From: Piezodorus guildinii
Taxonomy: Eukaryota; Arthropoda; Insecta; Hemiptera; Pentatomidae
NCBI GenBank assembly: GCA_023052935.1
Contig: CM041297.1
Location: forward strand, 97,114,484-97,178,483
DNA length: 64,000 bases
Direction: 5' to 3'
The notes under the pieces are model-generated. The model did not search any database, was not told where the DNA came from, and saw nothing but the letters and a program-made list of their open reading frames with translations. Positions 1 to 12,897 of the stretch are shown in pieces. Every line of letters begins with the position of its first letter. Positions within the stretch are counted from its first letter, which is position 1. The position numbers and the translations under genes are program-made.

Positions 1-1
1 T

Positions 2-1930
2 TTGAGCTTAGGTCCCAATTTTTCTACCCCTTCTTCTAATCCTTCAAAAATGATTCCCCAACTTATCACGGATTTGGAATATATTTATAAAGATGATATT
101 TTCAAAATAAGTGAGGAGGACAAGGAAATCTCCCGTTTACGTATTAGTAATATGATCTCCAACCATCTCCAACGCCCTCCACCTCAATCGTCTCTTTCCC
201 CCTCTTCTTCAAAGATCTTTCCTTCACTCGCTCATTCCTCAGATCCAATGAACAACTTATAGTTACTAGGGCTGACAAAGGTAACGTGACAGTTATAATG
301 GACAAAACTGAATATGACGACAAAATTAACTCACTCTTATCAGACCGATCGACATATACACGATCTTCCCGTGATCCCACCCGCCCTCTCATGATTAAAT
401 TCAATCAACATATCAAAAATCTCTTAGAAAATAAATTCATCAACCTAACCACGTACAGAAACTTGATCTCGTACAACTCCTTACCCCCGCGTTTATATGG
501 CCTTCCCAAAATTCACAAACCCGGCAATCCACTCCGTCCCATCATTTCAAACATCAACGCACCTTCCTCGAAACTTAGTAAATTCCTTCTACCTTCACTT
601 AAAATACTTAGCCGAACTAACCCCTATGACATTAACAATTCCCTTTACCTCCGAGAACAGTTACTATCATTGCATATTCCCCCCAACTACATTCTAACAT
701 CCTTTGACGCCGAAAGCCTATTTACCAATATCCCCATTGATAAAGTTATCCAACTAGTAGAAAAACACTGGAACATCATTGAACCCCACACCACACTCAA
801 TCTTCTTTCATATTTAGAATCACTAAAACTTTGTTGTAAAACCGGATATCTCACTTTTCAGAACAAATTTTACAATCAGATCTCGGGACTTGCAATGGGT
901 AACTGTCTCGCTCCTGACCTCTCTAATATCGTACTAAATGACTTACTCGACTCTATAACCGCAACCTATAAAAATGAAATTATATTTATTAAAAAGTACG
1001 TGGACGACCTCTTCCTTATAATAAACCCAGACAAAATCCCCGATATCCTAAAATCGTTTAATTCATATGATCCACGCCTCCGTTTTACCGTAGAAAGAGA
1101 AAACAACTTGACAATTCCCTGTTTAGAATTACTTATCACTAGAAATACTGACGGTTCTATTTCAACTGACTGGTACACCAAATCCACCTATTCCGGTAGA
1201 CTGCTCAACTTCTTCTCCCAACACCCATATCATCAGAAATTAAATGTTGCCAAGAATCTCGTCCACCGTTGCCTATCCTTGTCTGATCCAAAGTACCATC
1301 CTAATAATATCGAACGTATTAAAAAAATACTAACCTTAAACAGCTTCCCAAAAAAAGTCATTAAAAACCTTATAGATTCTTATAACACAAAAACCACCGT
1401 TACTTCCCCTACAATTCCCGACCATGATTCACCCATGATATTTTTATATAGATCCCTTACCTTACATTCCGCACCTTTCTGAAAATATAAAAAAAATCCT
1501 TAAATTTTCCTTACCTTCCTTAAAACTAGGACTAAAGACCCAGAACAAGCTTTCTCACCTTTTTACCAATACAAAAGACCCGGTTACTCCTATATATCGT
1601 TCCAATATTGTTTATAAAATTTCATGTTCAGATTGTGATGTATCCTATGTAGGAGAAACCAAAAATTACTTAAAAACCAGAATATCGCAACATAAACTCT
1701 CCGTATCCTCTCGAAACCCTATAGCCTCAAAACTTTCTGAACACTCCATACATTTCAATCATTCCTTTAACTTTGACGACTGCTCCATTTTAGATTATGT
1801 TCCAAACCATAAGAAAAGACTAATCGCTGAATCCGTCCACATCCACCTCCAATCCAATCCTGTTAACCACAAAACCGATAAACAATGCATTTCCTCCACA
1901 TATAGCCACATATTAAACTCTATTAAGTAG
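2..1930 (+). pseudogene. Penelope-like element RT plus GIY-YIG endonuclease, frameshifted and cut by the window edge
   Basis: This is the polyprotein of a Penelope-like retroelement: a reverse transcriptase followed by a GIY-YIG endonuclease that nicks the target. The reading frame changes at least twice. An N-terminal stretch runs in frame 2 to about position 200. The RT core runs in frame 1 from about 200 to 1482, with the block RADKGN near 268-285, the GLPKIHKP-type block near 500 and the catalytic YVDD near 1000. The C-terminal part returns to frame 2 from about 1448 to the TAG at 1928-1930. That last part has a CSDC pair, then YVGET and an arginine-containing helix, the hallmark of the PLE GIY-YIG domain, and ends in VNHKTDK. 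No ATG is visible because the element starts before the window. The frameshifts make it non-functional. Family assignment is secure from the RT and GIY-YIG combination. Confidence 0.9.
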
Positions 1931-3338
1931 CATATTTTTCTCTGTCTATCCCACCATATATATTGTTTTTGTTTTTTCATTATTATTGTTTGTTGGTTTT
2001 TATTAATATTTTTAAATCTATTTTAGGTATCCATATAATTCTATATATGTATTTATTTTGTTTTGTTTATGTATTTAAAATTTTCTAAATGTCTTCACTA
2101 TTCAATTTATTCCAACTCGTATTTATGTTTATTTAATTTTTTTATCAACCTGTAAGATTTGTCAATTAATGTATTTTACAATGTTCCATTATTATTTTTT
2201 CCACCCTGTTATCTTTGGATACCTAAAACAGAATTAGGGATGATTAAGTTGGGAGGTACAGTCAGTTTTTCTCCATATACATCTTCCATCACTGTTCTTA
2301 CTATTATATAGGTGATATTTCAAGAATTAAATCATAATTTTTTATCCTGTATCATTATTATAATCATAAGTTAAATTTCATTGATTCTTTGTATGGTAGT
2401 ATTAAGAATTTTAGTCATTGTTGTCAGGCCCTGTCCATAAATCAGTACGTATTTTCCATTCCACCTTTTCCTACGTATTTTCCATCCTACCTACCCCCCA
2501 TCTACCAAACAGTACCTAGTTTCCATTCTCCCACCATGCGGTACGTATCTCCACTCTACTTCATATTTTTATATTTCATATTTCATGTAAATTATTGATA
2601 CCTGTGTAAATTTTGTTTAGTGAACATTTTTATTTTTTCTGTATAACACTTTCATTATTGTAATATGGTCATTGTATTTTAATTAAGATTTTTTTTAAAG
2701 ATTTAATTCTTGAAATATCACCTATATAATAGTAAGAACAGTGATGGAAGATGTATATGGAGAAAAACTGACTGTACCTCCCAACTTAATCATCCCTAAT
2801 TCTGTTTTAGGTATCCAAAGATAACAGGGTGGAAAAAATAATAATGGAACATTGTAAAATACATTAATTGACAAATCTTACAGGTTGATAAAAAAATTAA
2901 ATAAACATAAATACGAGTTGGAATAAATTGAATAGTGAAGACATTTAGAAAATTTTAAATACATAAACAAAACAAAATAAATACATATATAGAATTATAT
3001 GGATACCTAAAATAGATTTAAAAATATTAATAAAAACCAACAAACAATAATAATGAAAAAACAAAAACAATATATATGGTGGGATAGACAGAGAAAAATA
3101 TGCTACTTAATAGAGTTTAATATGTGGCTATATGTGGAGGAAATGCATTGTTCATCGGTTTTTGTGGTTAACAGGATTGGATTGGAGGTGGATGTGGACG
3201 GATTCAGCGATTAGTCTTTTCTTATGGTTTGGAACATAATCTAAAATGGAGCAGTCGTCAAAGTTAAAGGAATGATTGAAATGTATGGAGTGTTCAGAAA
3301 GTTTTGAGGCTATAGGGTTTCGAGAGGATACGGAGAGT
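1696..3338. repeat. Large palindrome made from the PLE 3' end (two 640-bp inverted arms)
   Basis: The left arm (1696-2333) holds the last part of the GIY-YIG coding region and the 3' untranslated region. The right arm (2700-3338) is its reverse complement with few mismatches. They are separated by about 366 bases (2334-2699). A direct repeat of about 65 bases, beginning gtgaacattt, lies at 2620-2687 and again at 3345-3413, just outside the right arm. Inverted, partly truncated copies at one end are known for Penelope-like elements, so this is probably a product of PLE insertion. A later local rearrangement would look similar. Confidence 0.85.
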
Positions 3339-3411
3339 GTGTTTGGTGAACATTTTAATTTTTTCTGTATAACACTTTCATTATTGTAATATGGTCATTG
3401 TATTTTAATTA

Positions 3412-3413
<2 letters not shown>

Positions 3414-3467
<54 letters not shown>
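3414..3467 (+). repeat. Poly(T) run of about 54 bases
   Basis: An uninterrupted T tract separates the repeated PLE 3' segment from the segment with the hammerhead-like motif. Its true length is uncertain because homopolymers of this size are error-prone in sequencing. Confidence 0.8.
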
Positions 3468-3470
<3 letters not shown>

Positions 3471-3576
3471 TATACAGTTCTTCTGTTATTTTTTCAATAC
3501 CGACGTTCTCTAGCTAAATAGGTTATATAATATTGTATGTAATGTCATTGAAATTATATTCTTTTGTATCTTTTTA

Positions 3577-3615
3577 GCCCTGATGATGACCCACAAAGGG
3601 GGTCGAAACGTTGGC
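3577..3615 (+). ncRNA. Hammerhead-like motif in the PLE terminal region
   Basis: The core CTGATGA is followed by one base, stem II GACCC/GGGTC with a loop of about seven bases, then GAAAC and GTT. The triplet GCC just before the core can pair with GGC just after GTT as a short stem I. The order matches a type I hammerhead, but stem III would be only the self-complementary ACGT, and one extra base sits before stem II. Hammerhead motifs are reported from PLE terminal repeats; activity here is inferred only. Confidence 0.6.
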
Positions 3616-3799
3616 AAACAATAAAATAGTTGAAACTATTTAGTTGTTTCATTTAATGACCGCCACCCGGACTAATTCCTTCCAGTAATTCTCAACGGTC
3701 AACGAATTACATCCACAAGTATATACAAAATGTTCTCATATTTTAATCAAATACCCAGTTTAAGTACTCAGAAAAAGGTCTTACTCTAAAAAACCGCCA

Positions 3800-4310
3800 A
3801 TCTTGACTTGCAATACCAATTACAAAAAATCAAACAATACAAAATATATGTATGCGAATCATAAACAGCTACCCATGTATATTTCATATAATAATAATAA
3901 TAATAATTTCACGTATAATACTAAAATTTCAATAATGCACTACGAACTAAATATTCCCACATTACAACAGTTTGTCTACACAGAAACCAAAAACTATTTT
4001 GACAAAACCACATATTTCGAAAATCCTCTGATATACGAAAATTATAGTAAAACATCACTGAAGCGATACATACCATGTTTCCCAAAATAATTCGAAAACC
4101 CTGGTTCTCGGAAACCAATTCAAGTAAAGACATTTTATGAAGACATAAAAACATATATTAGAATAAGGAAAAATAATGGGATCTGCAACAAATATCTTCA
4201 TAAAATAGGCGTATTAGAAACTTCCCAATGTGACAAATGTGGTGACAGGGAGACCCTAAAACACATATTATTGGAGTGACTGGCATATAAAACTCAAAGT
4301 GAAAAATGAT
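3800..4310 (+). pseudogene. C-terminal remnant of a LINE polyprotein
   Basis: An open stretch to 4090 encodes a hydrophilic, Asn- and Tyr-rich segment. After a frame change it is followed near 4200-4270 by a CDKC...H pattern and an LLE motif, the Cys/His tail usual at the C-terminus of Jockey- and I-type LINE polyproteins. The last cysteine is replaced by a stop at 4277-4279. No RT core is present. It is a short decayed fragment and the clade is uncertain. Confidence 0.5.
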
Positions 4311-4480
4311 TTTTGAAATAATTAATAACCAGAACATTAGTTATGAAATTTATTGAAATTTACGAAGAAAAAGAAGGTTTACAGTATAAAAAAATATTTC
4401 GAATCGATTAACAAAAGAATTCGATAATATGGTAATTGTAATAGTTTTCACTAATAAGATATAATATTCAAAATGGCTGA

Positions 4481-4783
4481 GGGAGCGGTGTGGGCTAGTG
4501 GATAGAGCTGCTGCTCCGGGTCCTGGGTTCGAATCCCGGTTGCGGTAGAATATTATTTATTCTGTTAATTCAGTCAGGGGGCGACCCTAGGGCATGGAGA
4601 CCCCCCTGGGGCAGACCCAGGCTCTATAAAGTGGGTACCCAAAATAATTGGGAAAAACTTGGCGGCTGAGCGCGATTAAGGTCAGTCACCTCATTGCACT
4701 GCCGTTGGCCTAGAAACCTCCATATGTACTGAGCCCAAGAACCTTCATGGGTTGTAGTGGTACAGATAAAAAAAAACAAAAAA
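4481..4783 (+). mobile_element. tRNA-derived SINE, family 1, copy 1
   Basis: It starts with a tRNA-like head of about 70 bases holding an A-box-like segment (gggctagtggatag) and a perfect B box (ggttcgaatcc). A body shared with three other copies follows: an aatattatttattctg block, a gggcagacccag block and an end near gggttgtagtggtacag, then an A-rich tail. The internal promoter would be read by RNA polymerase III. No protein is encoded. A clear target duplication was not found. Confidence 0.9.
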
Positions 4784-4896
4784 ATATATACATATATATT
4801 TTTCCTGTTACTTTCCCTACAGTCTCAAACAAAATATTGTAATAATACTTAACTAATCCGAACTAAGATTTAAACTATGTTTTCTTGAAAAAAAAA

Positions 4897-5928
4897 TATC
4901 GATTTTAAAAAGGCTTATGATTCAATAGACTGTCAGAAGCTATATAACATCATGATTGAACAGGGAATACCTAGAAAGTTAGTAAACCTAGTAGAGATGT
5001 GTTTGTCGGAAACATTTCATAAAGTTAGAATCGGTCATAATTACTCCGAGAGATTTGAGGTGCGATCGGGTTTGAAACTGGGTGACTTCCTTTCACCTGT
5101 TTTGTTTAATATAGCTTTAGAATATGTCATAAAAAATGTGATGTGTACCGAGAAAGGCTTAAATATAGGTGATAAGATTTCGGTTTTGGGGTATGCCGAT
5201 GATTTGGTACTGCTAGGTGAAACAGGGAAACCAAATAACTATATACAAGTGTGTTAATAAAAACCGGTAAAGAAATAGGACTCGAATTAAATACCGATAA
5301 GAAATATATGATTAGTAGCAGAAACGGTGGCGATCTTGGCGATATTGATATATCAGGGCATACTTTTGAACACGTAGAGAAATTCAAGTATTTAGGCTCA
5401 ATGATGACAAGAAAAAATGAAATCCAGGAAGAAATAAATTTCCGGTTAAAGGTGGGAAATGCGTGTTATTATTCAGTTGCTAGATTACTTAGCTCGCGGC
5501 TTCTGTCTAAAAACTTAAAGGTTAGAATTTATAAAACTATTATTCTTCCGACGGTTCTTTACGGATGTGAAACGTGGCCGCTTACTTTGAAGGATGAACA
5601 ACGGCTTAAGGTTTTCGAAAATAAGGTGCTGCGTAAAATATTTGGTCCGAAGAGAGATGAGGCCACTGGGGAGTTTAGAAGGTTGCACAACGCGGAATTG
5701 CGGAACTTGTATGCTGTGAATATAATTGAGTTGATAGCGTCGAGGAGATTCAAATGGGCGAGTAAAATTGTTGGGCTCGGTGAGGAACGGATTCCGAGAA
5801 AGTTGGTAGTTGCTGATCCGACTGGTAGGCGTCCGAAAGGTAGACCGAAGCGTCGATGGGAGGATTGCGTTAAGGCTGATCTTTGGGGGCTTGGGCTTGA
5901 ACGGAGAAGTTTGGACGAGTCTGTGTAG
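4897..5928 (+). pseudogene. RTE-type reverse transcriptase fragment
   Basis: The fragment begins inside RT at DFKKAYDSID and contains the catalytic YADD near 5190. It continues into the C-terminal region with CETWPLT, IFGPKRD and a basic RRPKGRPKRRW stretch. One frameshift near 5225-5255 separates the part ending after LLGE from the part starting at the Leu-Ile-Lys-Thr-Gly block. The protein would copy the element's RNA at a nicked target site, but the endonuclease domain is missing here, so this copy cannot move alone. Its sequence is very close to the copies at 25308-26213 and 41881-44888. Confidence 0.88.
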
Positions 5929-5951
5929 ACGGAATATGGTGGTATCAGCAT

Positions 5952-5967
5952 CGAACCTTCGGGTTCG
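5952..5967 (+). other. 3'-terminal UUCG hairpin of the RTE element
   Basis: The sequence cgaaccttcgggttcg forms a perfect 6-bp stem closed by a TTCG tetraloop, a few bases before the ATT-repeat tail. The same hairpin is at 41885-41900 and, with changes, at 25327-25342. It is a likely recognition structure for the element's reverse transcriptase; this role is inferred. Confidence 0.65.
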
Positions 5968-5999
5968 GTAAGCCTATTATTATTATTATCTTGAAAAAA

Positions 6000-8900
6000 G
6001 GATAACTGAAATAAATCATGGTACAAAACATATTTGTATCTAGTGCACATTGTGAATATTCTTATCAATAAACCTTGCCAATTCCTTTGTAGTTAAGTTT
6101 TTTCAAATTCAACTCTCTTTTCGATGCATATTATAAAAAATTCGTAGAATTTTTCAACCTCACGATGAATTAATAAATATAATATACAAGATGTCTCGTC
6201 ATATCGTGAGAGCAGGAAACTGCTTCAAGTGGAACATGAAAGTACGTATGACCCATAGTCCGATTCTCAACGGTTAGGAAGAAAAAAAAATGTTCCATGT
6301 CATGCAGAAAATTAAATCTTACTAAGAATTTAATGTTACTAAGAATATTTGGTCATTTAAAGGATCTATTACTCTTTTATGAATAGGTTTTAAATTTCCC
6401 AGATCTTAAAAAAAACTTCTTCATTTGAATAGCTTTAATATTGTGCAAAAAAAAAAAAAAAAATAGTAAATAATAATAAAAAAAAACCCTTTAAACTCCA
6501 ATCATTGATGCAAGGAGGCACAAATAAAAAAGGAACATATCTAGTCATATTTTGGGAGCCAATAATAGACCTCCAGAGGATTAAAAATGTTCATATGGCC
6601 ATAGTCTGATCCAGGGTCATCATTGAACTGCAAAAATAGAGTCATTTTTAAGAAATTATTTTTTAGAGTCGTTGGCGTATTTAGCAAAAACCTTTTTTAG
6701 AATACAATTTTTTTAATAATTATGCATTTTATTAGCGAAAATTTAAAAAAATTTCGAATTAGAAGATGGGTAAAAATTCTTAGTTCTTATACATATTTTT
6801 AGAGCAGTTAGTTTCTTTATTGTTCCTAGGCCCAACTGTAGCGATATACTTTTCTAAATTATACTTTGAAAAATATATTACAATGGACAGTGGAAGAACT
6901 CAAAATATATGGATGATAAAAATTAACGATGTTGCTAATTTTATCATAAATATCACTTCATTTTTTTCTTATGAATATAGTAAACTTGATAAGCTTATTA
7001 CACAACGTATACATGTCAAAACATATTTTAAGAGAAAGATTGTATCCAAAATGAGTGCCGTTAAGTTATTTGAGTGTTCATGATAAATATCAACGTTCCG
7101 AATAACATGATTAGTCACGTAACAACTATTAAGAGTTTTTAAAAGGATTACGGATAAAAAGAACTGCTTTACTGGTATTTTTGTAGTTTGATTGGACCCC
7201 ACTTTTTTTTACATCGCAGTCACTTCACCAATCTACAAAATTTAACACTTCATCTTCTTTTTGAAAAAAAAAAACACCTTTAAAAATCCTTGAAACAACG
7301 AACATTCTGTTGTATAAAGGGTCTGAGAGATTAATTTCTTGATACAGCATTGAATGTCAGTGTAATTAATTCTTAATTAATCAATAATATTTTAAATAAT
7401 GTTTTATACGAATTGGTTTATTATTCATAGAATTGATTTTTTAATTTATCTTTCTACCAATGACTGATTGTATATAACTAAAACTACAAATCTACCTTTA
7501 GCCGTAAAATCTATGAAACTTATAATGCAAAATCCTTCCATCGGGTTTAAAAAAAAAAATAATCAGCAACTTTATTACGTTGATTATTTGTGTATTTCAA
7601 TAGGATTCTGACTTAGTTACAATGTTAATAATATAGATAAAGGAAAGAGAACAGTTTACTTACATCTCTATTAATAAACCATATTTAATATACAGAAACA
7701 TAGTCAGTATTTTTTTCTTGAACCGTATTTCCGAAATTTTCTTTTGCCAGGTTAGTCAAACTATCAAAGGACTTTAAGTCAATTAATTATAAAGTAAATT
7801 ATCAGCCAAAAACATTGCACATTACTGCATTATTTATTTCGTTAAATTGATCCTCCTTAGTTTCTAGTAATTTCTTCTTGAATTTTCTGTTTTATATTAG
7901 ACGTTACTTTAATCATGTTACACATAACTAACAACGATGACATTCGGTTGAGGTCTGAATAAAAATTCTATAAAAAATATTTTATCTTAACATATTACGA
8001 GTATTGCTGAGTGCCTAACACCCTGAACATACAATTAGCATTTAATTAAATAATCCACAAAATAATAAAACTTTACATGCATATCAGTTTAACGTTTCGA
8101 AGTCCACTGCTTCATTTAAAATAAAACATTGTAACAATCTAAGAACAATAATATATATACAATAATTTAAACATTTAAAAACAATCATATTAAAATTTAC
8201 ATGTATATTCTTATCACGTATTGAAATTCTGTTTCTTATTTTTTAACGTACCTTCTATAGTTGAACGTTAACAAAGGTCCCAAATTATTCAAATCATATT
8301 CTTCTTAAGTTGTCAAAAAGTCATTAAATAAAATTAGTCACTGTATTTATTTCATAACTTATTACTTATAGTTCGAACTTTTCATTATCATAAACTTTTA
8401 ATTTATTTATTAAAAGAAACGTTGATCTGATATCTATGTATTATGGTATATCTTCAATTTAATAATTTTAATATTCATACAACTGTATTGTAGGATTGTT
8501 TTCTTTTTGTTTTAAAGCCATTTATGTGGTCTTTATTTTATATTTTTGTTTTTTTAGAACAATAAAATTAGGAAAGGTAATTAAATAACAAAAACTTTAA
8601 TTTATAATTATTAAAATATATTATTATTTTAATTTAATATACATTTAGAAATAGAAGTGTTAACAGAAGGAAATGATAATAAGGAATATAATAATAACAA
8701 ACATGATAATAAGCAGCTTCTTGAAATATCATAGCATTCGAAGCCAGCGAGTGGCTAGTGGTCGGAGAAGAGATGAAAGGCTCAGCTTCTGCTATCTATC
8801 GGCAACCCGCTGAACTCTTTGGACTTGAAAGCCCGGGAAATACGAAGTCGCGTTTAATTTATTATAAATAGTTTTATTATTTGGTATAAACTATATTTAA

Positions 8901-10823
8901 TATATACTTAATGAAAGGCTATTTCATAAAAACAATTAATTCATGCGATATTATAATCATGAAATTAAATTTCAGTAATGAATTGATAGTTCAAATACGT
9001 ATAAAATATATTATAACGACACAAACATATTCATAATGTCGATTTAATCAATGCTGTTAGTGGCTGTCAGAATTTTGTTTGAAAATTCAAATTCATTACG
9101 GATTCATAAAATAATTCATTTATTCATAGGAATAATAAAATAAATTCATAAAAATCAACATCTAATTAGGGAACAGGTTTTTCGTTATTATGTTTATCTT
9201 TCGTTGATAACAATAATTATTTAAAAGCTGAATACAATTTATAAAACGAACTTATTATTACTTCTTTTTTAAAAATTAAAACCCATCTATATTATTACAG
9301 ATACTACGCATTAACATTTTCTTTTTTTAATCTGAAAACGTATTTCTGCAAATTGAAAATGACACATAGAGAACTTTTTTTATAAATGATAATTTTCATT
9401 TTTAATGTGCTTAAAGTAAATTTATATTATTTGTTCTTGAGAATAATTGTATATACTTTTCCTTAAAGGGAAAAACTAATCCATTAACGCAATTTATTAA
9501 TTGAAAAGCGAAAGTAATGAAACTAGACGATACATTATTTTGTTTTAATTTCCTCTGTCATTATATTCATAGATAAATAGTAAAAGTTTCGATTAAATAA
9601 TAATCTTTAAACGACTAAGTCTTCAATTTTTTTAAAATATTGTAACATACATAAATGAATTTTTCTACGTAAATAAAATAATTGACTTATAGCACAATTA
9701 ACAATTAAATATAAGTAATGGATAATCGTTATATAACAATTGAATTTTATCAATATCTAATAAGAGCCCGAAAAGTAGACATTTGATCATTTTGAAAAAT
9801 GTAATAATAAAATAAATATATTTGGAAGTAAAAGGTGCTCATTTATATAAATATTAGGAAACATCCTAAAGCTAAGGGAATAAAAAGAAAAATAAATGAA
9901 AATATTTCACAATCAATTGTTATAATCTGAAAAAAACTTTTATTCTTTAACTGTGACATAACTCTTCTTCAATGTATTCGTGTGAAATTCAAGGGTTAGA
10001 TGATAAATTCAAATAACAAGAACTTTTTGATATTTTTTTTTTTTAATAAAAGAGGCGGAAAATTAAACTTAACTTACACAAATAGTTAAGCTAAAGAGCC
10101 TTGTTATATTAAAATAACTCGAGAGTGAACTAAAAAATATTTATGATACATAACAGAACTATATTTTTTTCTTATCCTCCGACTTTATTTAAAATAAATA
10201 AATACATAATCATTCTATGTATATACAGTAATAACTGATATATACAGTCCACGGCTTAGGCCTCGTATTGCCAGTAGGCATAACTATAAATTAGACAGTT
10301 TTAATTGTTTTGGGTGTGATGAAAATTTCATTTTTATTTTATATTTCTCAATCTTTGTAGCCCGATCAGACGATATAAATCAATTGATTTTCATCCTTCT
10401 AAATTGCAAATAATCTGCAATATAACTAACTCACATTACATGGGCAAAACATAAGCTTGGAAGGACATTTTAAATATAGCATTTTGTAAATGAATTTGGA
10501 ATTCATATCAGACATAAATCAGTATTAATTTGAATTATAAAAGTTTTATTTTAGGTTTACTAGTAAATATATTATGTCCATAGTTTATCGGATTATTCCT
10601 ATATTAATTTGATGGTACTGAATATTTGCTTTGGGTAGGGATCAATCACGGCTTAATGAGATTAGATAATTATTTTTGTTATATACTTAAATTCATTAAT
10701 ATTATGGATGTTATAATAATTTAAAAAAGGTTAATTAAGAATCAGAATATTTAAAACATTGTTAAATCAATTTACAGCTTATAATAATGTAGAGTGATAA
10801 TAATGTAATTTAAAATAATCTTA
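6000..10823. other. AT-rich stretch without a recognisable gene
   Basis: Only short chance ORFs occur here; the largest, 6820-7083, has no recognisable motif. A less AT-rich patch at about 8745-8850 is open for some 40 codons on the + strand but matches nothing known to me. The rest is simple AT-rich intergenic sequence. Confidence 0.6.
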
Positions 10824-10920
10824 TGGGAGAAATTAGTTGAGGGTGCAAATACACAAATAAACACACAATTAAGTATAAACTTAATTTAATGATGCCGATT
10901 ATAGGCCTTCTTAAGGACGA
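10824..10920 (-). repeat. Decayed PLE tail with hammerhead-like remnant
   Basis: Read on the minus strand, this carries CTTAAGAAGGCC, then a damaged second half of the motif, a ttaaattaagttt...cttaattgtgtg block and gcaccctcaactaa. The same order is seen at 24159-24260 and 53047-53135, so it is a relic of the same PLE-tail family. Confidence 0.5.
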
Positions 10921-11889
10921 TTGAAGGAGTGAGAGTCAAACAAATAATCAAACTAACAAATTATAAAATAATCTTAATATAAGTAAGTGTAATATTCAGA
11001 GCATGAAGATTAGGTAGACGTTGAAAATTCAATTTTTTAAGTCGTTTAGGGGATGTTTATGTGAGATAAGCAGTCTGGTTTTATTTATTTAATTGCTGTA
11101 TTTGAAGATTTTTTTTTTTTTTTTTTTTACAGATTTATTTCATGCATAACATTAATGTTCAAATAATGTAACCTGTATTTCAACAGTTTATAATGACTGT
11201 AGTTATGCCCCGCGGCTTTGCTCACGAATTTTGTGTTTAGTAAAACAAACACAAATACGTATATATGCGTATATGTTAAGAGTAACTATGGTTATTGAAT
11301 ATAATCTCGTTATCAGTGTATATAACCTAATTACTACAAATATTTTTATTACGTCGAATTTATTTAGTGCTACAACAATAAAAATCGTTCAAAGTTTTTA
11401 TTTAGTTTCAGATATTAATTTTATACAGTCAAAGTTCCAATATCCCATTAGCAAATAGCCTCTTATCATTATTCAATACCAATGTTTTAGATTTTAAAAA
11501 TAACCCTTCCATATCATTAATATGTTTGCAACATAAGTACGAATTATCCCATTCACAGAGGAAGCATCTTCCATGAAAATAATCCTGTATTAGATATGCT
11601 ACGCAATAAAAATTAAATTATTTGTTAATAATTTTGAGAACCAACAATAATTTAGTTATTGTTACCATGCATCCATACATGGTAACCTGCCAATGAAATA
11701 TAGATCCCAAGTCAAACGCAATGTAAATTATTTGGCATAATTTTAATATTTTACTAATACAGATTTAGATTGCTACCATGTATTTATTTTTTCTGTAGAT
11801 TAAAATGGTTCATTATTTGTGTACTTCATTACTATTTCCTTTTCTTCCGATTTTCTTTCGCAAATTTAAAAAAAAATCCTTGATTTTAG
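10921..11889. other. AT-rich stretch without a recognisable gene
   Basis: No coding motif is visible. A short ccccgcggctttgctcac segment near 11207 resembles a common arthropod interspersed-repeat motif. A 75-codon ORF at 11231-11458 shows no family signature. Confidence 0.5.
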
Positions 11890-12854
11890 AACACCTTAAT
11901 TGTTTCCTCTTTATTCAATAATATCCAAGTTTTGGCTGAATTACATCTATTATAATTTGTTACTTCAATAAAGTGAGCAACTTTTTTTTTTTTTTGTCAC
12001 TTCTGTATATCGCGCTTTACTGATTTTAAAACGTTTTACACCTTTTTCTCTATTTATCTTCAAAAGTAACTGAGCTAATTTTAATTTATATTAATTAAAT
12101 TTAAAAAAAAATAACTTTTTTCTCTATCTTCGAAAAATTAACATCAAACGTATCCAATCCTTCCAATCCAAAGTCCTTCGAACAATAGTTAATGCTCCTT
12201 ATTACGTTACCAACTGTACCCTACACCACGACCTTAATATTCCATTTATTTTAGACCTGGTACCATCCAAATTTTCCAAATTCCATCAGAACCTTCTTCA
12301 TCACCCTAATCCTCTTGCTCAATCGCTCTCCAGCTCCACCCATCCCTACAATCCTCCTCGAAGATTGAAACGGCAGTGGCCCCGCGACGTTTTGTAAACT
12401 TTTATTCTGGAGTTCTGACACTGGTCAGATCCTCCACTCATGTACTGTATGTTTGTGGCTATTCCGCCCTAGCTCGGCCTCCACTGGCTTACACCAGTGA
12501 AGCGCCGGGTGAGAGGCGCTGGGATCTCTTGGATTCGGCTTCTCCCCCCACTTGTGGAGGGAGCAGCGGAGTCTAGGGTCCCTTTAGCAGATTGTATATA
12601 TTGTATATAGTTAAGTTTGCTTGTATGATTTTTGTTTATTTCCCAACTTGTATTTATCTCTGCTACAGGTTGTTGTTTTGATTTGTTTGTTGTTGTTTTT
12701 TTTTTAATTGTTATTTTCTTGTATAAATTCGAATTTATTTATTTCCGATTTTATGTAATTTGACTTTACTATCATTATTCTGTATATATTGTATGAATGT
12801 GTACTACATCTCTATTACTAATGTTCATTATGTAACAAACTGTAATATTTCTCA

Positions 12855-12897
<43 letters not shown>

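Larger units (their letters stand above)
4894..5988 (+). mobile_element. 5'-truncated RTE-type LINE, copy 1
   Basis: This fragment keeps the RT fingers/palm through the C-terminal domain and the 3' end. It is flanked by an 11-bp target duplication, tcttgaaaaaa, at 4883-4893 and 5989-5999. The 3' end carries a small hairpin and an ATT-repeat tail, as in the full-length copy at 41861-45100. Loss of the 5' end is the usual result of incomplete target-primed reverse transcription. Confidence 0.88.

Noticed and set aside
4481..4560. Functional tRNA gene with A and B boxes
   Set aside because: The head is followed by a shared SINE body and recurs four times with drift; the cloverleaf is degraded.
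12376..12576. 66-codon ORF after the LINE terminus
   Set aside because: It overlaps the stop of the Jockey-type ORF and lies in its 3' UTR; no motif.
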